Under the pieces are notes generated by a model that saw only the letters and a program-made list of their open reading frames with translations, searched no databases and was not told where the DNA came from. Made by a program: the position numbers and the translations under genes. This document shows positions 59,952 to 64,000 of a stretch of 64,000 nt of DNA, piece by piece; the first letter of the stretch is position 1, and every line of letters begins with the position of its first letter. The stretch is from Dechloromonas denitrificans (lineage in GTDB: Bacteria > Pseudomonadota > Gammaproteobacteria > Burkholderiales > Rhodocyclaceae). The stretch spans positions 223,750-287,749 of the forward strand of contig NZ_LODL01000021.1 in the NCBI RefSeq assembly GCF_001551835.1, written 5' to 3'.

Positions 59952-61478
59952 ATGCCTGCCTACGGTTTGTTTCCCGCTGACGATTTCCGGATTACCACCG
60001 GTACTTGCCCCGATTGCCAAGGCTTGCCGCAGGCAATGTGGTTTTTTCGGAGCGAAACGATTGCTGTGCCGAAAAACGGCCTGCCATTGGCCGGTTTCTC
60101 GCCAACCTTGCCGCTGCCGCAGGATGTCGCGACCTGGGCAAAATCCGTGACGCCGGGCAGTCAGCCTCTGTATCCGCCATTGATCTGGGTCGCCGCGCCA
60201 GATATCGAGCGGGGCGTCCAACTGGCCGCCGACGCGAGCCGGATCACCACCCAGAATGGGATGCTCAATTTCAGCCTGGTGCCCCAACTACCCTTGAATC
60301 GTGCCTGGTTCGATCAGCGCAGCCGTGACTACTTCTGCGGTCGACCAGTCAAAATTCGCGGAAACCGGGAGGGCGATAGCTTTGTGGCGCGCACCCTGTG
60401 GCCGGAGGATTTTCGTTTGCCGGATAACGCACCGTCGCTCGCGCTGGCCGACGGGCCGGCGGCCATCCGCGACTGGCTGCGGGCACAGCCGCAGGGCGGG
60501 GCGCAAAGTCCGTTTGTCGTCGAGTCGGTCTGGTGGCGACCGGGGGCGGCGGCGCAGCAGGCCGGGCAGGCGGTATTCGGCCTGATGCTGAACGGCGCGC
60601 AGGGTGACGATGACGAGGCGCACGGCGGTCATTTTGCGGTGATGACCGGGCGGATCGGCGAGCATGGCGCAATCGACGACTGGCTAATTTTGAATTTCTA
60701 TACGCTGGATGCCGAGAGCGAGAAGGGCATCATCGCGGCGCCGGTGCCGCTCGACAATTACCTCGGCGATCTGAATAGCGGCCAGGCTTGGTACCGCCCG
60801 TCCTACATGCTGGTCGCCCGCTTGCGGGAGGCTCGCACGGCTGTGCATGTGCAGTCCGCCTTCGGGCGCGTCTACAACCAGTTTTATCGTCACCAGTTTG
60901 CCTACCAGCACGCCCGCGCCAATTGCGCCGGGATCAGCGTGACGACGCTGCGCGCACTCGGCTGGCAGGTGCCGGGACGCGGTCCGGAAAGCTGGCTGAA
61001 GGCGACGATCGGCCTGCCGCTGCAGGCCATCAAGACAAGAAGCCTGAGCAAGGGTAAGGCGCTTTTCGATTACCTGACCGAGGACCGGACCCGGCTCTAT
61101 CCGGCGGCGGCTTTCGCGGAAATTGCCGCCGATCTGCGCCGACTGGCGGCCGGGCAGAGCGGGCGCCCGATCAGCGAGTTCGAGCGCCTGCTGGCCGAGG
61201 ATGTCGAGGAGATCCTGCTTGTCCGCGTGCCGCAGTTTCCTTCCAGCCGGGCCAGGGGCGACTGGCCGGTCGAGTCGAGCGTGGAATATGCGGCCCGGGT
61301 GCCAAAAGACCCGGCCGCGCAGCAGATCGTGCCGGTGCCGGCCCGCCCTTTCCCGGACGCATTGCGCGATCCGCAAGCGCCGGCCGAGCCGCCCTTGCGT
61401 TCCGACTATGCGGTGCTGGCCTGGGGGCTGGCGCTGCTGCTGATGATTCTGTTCATTTTGCAGCGGCTCTTGGCATAA
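59952..61478 (+). CDS. Unknown tail-anchored protein, possible permuted papain-like (NlpC/P60-type) core
   Basis: A 508-residue protein that I do not recognise. The N-terminus has a CPDC pair (GTCPDCQGLP) and no signal peptide. In the middle, HGGHFAVMTG (H224, H227) is followed about 100 residues later by NCAGISVTTLRALGW (C325). A His before a Cys in this style resembles permuted NlpC/P60 or LRAT-type folds, which cut amide or ester bonds. A single hydrophobic segment (about residues 486-507) at the very end suggests a tail anchor with the bulk in the cytoplasm. ATG 59952 is preferred to TTG 59925. The ABC permease gene begins 8 bases after the stop, so they may share a transcript. Confidence 0.6.
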   Translation: MPAYGLFPADDFRITTGTCPDCQGLPQAMWFFRSETIAVPKNGLPLAGFSPTLPLPQDVATWAKSVTPGSQPLYPPLIWVAAPDIERGVQLAADASRITTQNGMLNFSLVPQLPLNRAWFDQRSRDYFCGRPVKIRGNREGDSFVARTLWPEDFRLPDNAPSLALADGPAAIRDWLRAQPQGGAQSPFVVESVWWRPGAAAQQAGQAVFGLMLNGAQGDDDEAHGGHFAVMTGRIGEHGAIDDWLILNFYTLDAESEKGIIAAPVPLDNYLGDLNSGQAWYRPSYMLVARLREARTAVHVQSAFGRVYNQFYRHQFAYQHARANCAGISVTTLRALGWQVPGRGPESWLKATIGLPLQAIKTRSLSKGKALFDYLTEDRTRLYPAAAFAEIAADLRRLAAGQSGRPISEFERLLAEDVEEILLVRVPQFPSSRARGDWPVESSVEYAARVPKDPAAQQIVPVPARPFPDALRDPQAPAEPPLRSDYAVLAWGLALLLMILFILQRLLA

Positions 61479-61486
61479 TCGGGGCA

Positions 61487-62464
61487 ATGCTCGCCTACAT
61501 CATCCGCCGCCTGCTCTATGCCATCCCGATCCTGATCGGGGTGAACCTGATCACCTTCGCGCTGTTTTTTGTCGTCAATACGCCGGACGACATGGCGCGC
61601 ATGCAACTGGGCGTCAAGCGGGTGACGCCGGAGGCGATCCAGAAATGGAAGGTCGAGCGCGGTTACGACAAGCCTTTGCTGCTCAATGCCGAGGCAACGG
61701 GCCTGGCCAGCCTGACTGACACCATCTTCTTCCAGAAATCGGCGCGCATGTTCGTCGGCGATTTCGGGCGGGCCGAGGACGGTCGCGACATCGCCCGTGA
61801 AATCGGTGCCCGGATGGGGCCGTCGCTGGCCATCGCGCTGCCCACCTTCATCCTCGGCCTGTTCGTCACCGTCAGCTTCGCGCTGACCCTGGCTTTTTTC
61901 AGGGCCAGCGCCTTCGATTTCTGGGGCGTCGTACTCTGCGTCGCGGCGATGTCGATTTCCGGGCTGTTCTACATCATCGGCGGCCAGTACCTGATCAGCA
62001 AGCTGTGGCGGCTGGTGCCGATCTCCGGTTTCGGCGAAGGGCTCGATGCCTGGCGCTTCCTGGTCCTGCCGGTGCTGATCGGGGTGGTCTCCGGCATTGG
62101 CTCCTCGACGCGCTGGTATCGCACCATTTTCCTTGAGGAAGTCAGCAAGGATTACGTGCGCACGGCACGGGCCAAGGGGTTGCCGGAAACCCTGGTTTTC
62201 TTCCGCCACGTGCTGCGCAATGCGCTGATTCCGATCCTGACCGGCGTTGTTGTCGTCATTCCCCTGCTGTTCATGGGCTCGCTGCTCACCGAATCTTTCT
62301 TCGGCATCCCCGGTCTCGGCAGCTACACGATCGATGCGATCAACGCCCAGGACTTCGCCGTCGTCCGTTCGATGGTCTTCATTGGCTCGGTGCTCTACAT
62401 CGTCGGCCTGATCCTGACCGACATTTCCTACACCGTGGTCGATCCGCGGATCAGGTTCGAATGA
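61487..62464 (+). CDS. ABC transporter permease, DppB/OppB family
   Basis: A 325-residue inner-membrane permease with about six membrane segments. MLAYIIRRLLYAIPILIGVNL is the family start. The loop that contacts the ATPase is present (DYVRTARAKGLPETLVFFRHVLRNALIPI), as is the C-terminal ESFFGIPGLGSYTIDAI. Peptide, opine or nickel transporters all use this family. It overlaps the second permease by 4 bases. No solute-binding protein is found in the window. Confidence 0.92.
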   Translation: MLAYIIRRLLYAIPILIGVNLITFALFFVVNTPDDMARMQLGVKRVTPEAIQKWKVERGYDKPLLLNAEATGLASLTDTIFFQKSARMFVGDFGRAEDGRDIAREIGARMGPSLAIALPTFILGLFVTVSFALTLAFFRASAFDFWGVVLCVAAMSISGLFYIIGGQYLISKLWRLVPISGFGEGLDAWRFLVLPVLIGVVSGIGSSTRWYRTIFLEEVSKDYVRTARAKGLPETLVFFRHVLRNALIPILTGVVVVIPLLFMGSLLTESFFGIPGLGSYTIDAINAQDFAVVRSMVFIGSVLYIVGLILTDISYTVVDPRIRFE

Positions 62465-63867
62465 TGGGCTTCCAGATCGTCGTGCTCTGGTCGGATGTGC
62501 TGATCTGGTTGCTGGTCGCAGCCGGCCTCGGCGTCGGCCTGCTGATTGCCCGCAATCCACCGCTGCTCGCCGCCTGGCGCCGGGTCGGCGCGAATCGGGT
62601 CGGCATGGCCTCGGCCACCGTGCTGCTTGCTTTCATCCTGATCGGCCTGCTCGACTCGCTGCATTACCGCGTGCAACTGGACGGCAAGCCGGGCCAGAAG
62701 GCGACTTACGCGATCGAAGTGCTGTCGCTGCTCGATGCGCTGGCCAGCCCGTTGCGCACGCGCAACGAAAAGACCTATTCGGCGCCTTTTGCGACCCGGC
62801 TTTACGCCAAGGAAAGCATCGACCTGCCGGGGCAGGGCACGGTGCGCGACTACCCGCGCCTGAAGTACGGCGGCCAGCATCTCGGCGAACGCGAGGACGA
62901 CGTGGCGGCCGATGCCGGCTTGACGGCCAGCCGTGCCGTGCTGCTCGCGTTGCTCGGCTGGCTGGCGGTGGCCGGCCTGGCCGGCGTAGCGGTCGGCCAG
63001 GGCAGTGCTGCGGTGGATGCTTCCGGCTGGCAAAAAATCTGGCGCGGCGAGACGGCCTTTGCCTGGAATGCGGTGCTGCTTACCCTGCTGCTGATGCTGG
63101 TGTTTGCCGTGCCGCTGTTCTGGCTGGCCGGCCAGTACCACGTCTTCGGCACCGACAAGGTCGGCCAGGACGTCCTCTACCAGATTCTGAAAAGCGTCCG
63201 CACCGGCCTGATCATCGGCCTGGTGACGACGCTGGTCATGCTGCCGATGGCGGTGCTGCTCGGCATCGTGGCCGGCTATTTTCGCGGCTGGGTCGATGAC
63301 GTGATCCAGTACATTTATACGGTGTTGAACTCGATTCCCGGTGTGCTGCTGATCGCCGCCGCCGTGCTGATGATGCAGGTGGTCATCGATACCCATCCGC
63401 AATGGTTCTCGACCGCAGCCGAACGGGCTGACCTGCGCCTGCTGGCGCTCTGTTTCATCCTCGGCATCACCAGCTGGACCGGGCTGTGCCGGCTGTTGCG
63501 CGGCGAAACGCTCAAGCTGCGCGAGCTGGAGTACATCCAGGCGGCGCAGGCTTTCGGCGTCTCGAACGGGCGCATCATCATCCGCCACATCCTGCCCAAC
63601 CTGATGCATATCGTCATCATTGCGCTGGTCATGGATTTCTCCGGGCTGGTGCTGGCCGAGGCCGTGCTGTCCTATGTCGGCATCGGCGTCGATCCAACAA
63701 TGACCAGCTTCGGCACGATGATCAACAATGCGCGCATGGAACTCGGCCGCGAGCCGGCCGTCTGGTGGTCACTGGTGGCGGCCTTTGCCGCCATGTTCGT
63801 ACTGGTGCTGGCCGCCAACCTGTTTGCCGATGCCGTGCGCGATGCATTCGACCCGAGGGCTGCCTGA
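62461..63867 (+). CDS. ABC transporter permease, DppC/OppC family, unusually long
   Basis: A 468-residue permease, against about 300 for typical DppC/OppC. The extra length is in the N-terminal half: about three membrane segments and a soluble stretch of around 100 residues (starting YRVQLDGKPGQ) stand before the family landmark FGTDKVGQDVLYQILKSVRTG. The normal core follows, with the ATPase-contact motif EYIQAAQAFGVSNGRIIIRHILPN and LVLAEAVLSYVGIGVDPTMTSFG. The long insert fits members of a YejE-like subgroup, but I cannot confirm that. It overlaps the first permease by 4 bases, and the ATPase gene begins at once after its stop. Confidence 0.9.
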   Translation: MMGFQIVVLWSDVLIWLLVAAGLGVGLLIARNPPLLAAWRRVGANRVGMASATVLLAFILIGLLDSLHYRVQLDGKPGQKATYAIEVLSLLDALASPLRTRNEKTYSAPFATRLYAKESIDLPGQGTVRDYPRLKYGGQHLGEREDDVAADAGLTASRAVLLALLGWLAVAGLAGVAVGQGSAAVDASGWQKIWRGETAFAWNAVLLTLLLMLVFAVPLFWLAGQYHVFGTDKVGQDVLYQILKSVRTGLIIGLVTTLVMLPMAVLLGIVAGYFRGWVDDVIQYIYTVLNSIPGVLLIAAAVLMMQVVIDTHPQWFSTAAERADLRLLALCFILGITSWTGLCRLLRGETLKLRELEYIQAAQAFGVSNGRIIIRHILPNLMHIVIIALVMDFSGLVLAEAVLSYVGIGVDPTMTSFGTMINNARMELGREPAVWWSLVAAFAAMFVLVLAANLFADAVRDAFDPRAA

Positions 63868-64000
63868 ATGTTGAAGGTCGACCAGCTCCGCCTCGGTTTC
63901 ACCGCCGGCAAACAGACACTGGCCGCGGTGGACGGCATTTCCTTTGCCATTGCCAAGGGCGAAACCTTTGCCCTGCTCGGTGAATCCGGCTGCGGCAAGT
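63868..64000 (+). CDS. ABC transporter ATP-binding protein, 5' part
   Basis: The first 44 residues are visible before the window ends: LKVDQLRLGFTAGKQTLAAV, then VDGISFAIAKGETFALLGES and the Walker A start GESGCGK. It is the ATPase of the peptide-type transporter, directly following the permease stop codon. It may be a fused double ATPase as in YejF, but that part is not in the window. Confidence 0.9.
   Translation, partial: MLKVDQLRLGFTAGKQTLAAVDGISFAIAKGETFALLGESGCGK

Overview
The window looks like a Betaproteobacterium of the Rhodocyclales type (Dechloromonas/Azonexus-like). The evidence is indirect: fairly high GC, a fused AroA-Cmk protein followed by rpsA and ihfB, a separate heptose-7-phosphate kinase (RfaE1), a nadE-glnB pair, and the order trxB / crp-type regulator / ftsK / lolA / rarA / serS. 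I see no CRISPR array, insertion sequence or prophage, and no gene-free stretch longer than about 210 bases.

Positions 1-33114 are one long, mostly co-directional surface or exopolysaccharide cluster. It begins with the 3' part of wecB (UDP-GlcNAc 2-epimerase). A lower-GC block follows, with a glycosyltransferase, a radical SAM/SPASM enzyme, a Stf0-like sulfotransferase, another glycosyltransferase and a complete APS kinase (cysC). Sugar supply is then given by rmlB-rmlD-rmlA-rmlC (dTDP-L-rhamnose), gmd-rmd (GDP-D-rhamnose) and a WbpV-like reductase with a WbpM-like dehydratase (probably UDP-QuiNAc or a relative). About a dozen glycosyltransferase genes (three with more than one catalytic-type module), a Wzx flippase, a methyltransferase, a phosphatase and a small PglC/WbpL-type initiating phosphoglycosyl transferase complete the set. 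No Wzy polymerase, Wzz/Wzc or outer-membrane exporter is visible, so those must lie elsewhere. The pairing of a sulfotransferase with a local APS kinase is the main reason to predict a sulfated polymer. The radical SAM protein and the sulfotransferase also appear to share an N-terminal domain.

Positions 33162-51722 are core chromosome: aroA-cmk fusion, rpsA, ihfB, lapA-lapB, ugd, rfaE1-rfaD, cysM, a PolB-like 3'-5' exonuclease, ppa, nadE, glnB; then smr and trxB on the minus strand; then a Crp-family regulator, ftsK and lolA. Many pairs overlap by 1-8 bases, which suggests translational coupling.

Positions 51835-54826 are an all-minus-strand accessory block placed between lolA and rarA, which are neighbours in many proteobacteria. 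It holds a MerR regulator with a classic long-spacer MerR promoter in front of a flavodoxin-fold oxidoreductase, a GNAT acetyltransferase and a tautomerase, plus a DUF4231 two-TM protein paired with a one-TM protein.

Positions 55034-64000 resume with rarA, a DUF4126 membrane protein, serS, mltF (convergent), tRNA-Ser(CGA) with promoter and terminator, an unrecognised tail-anchored protein with a possible permuted papain-like core, and the permeases and the start of the ATPase of a peptide-type ABC transporter, which runs off the window.
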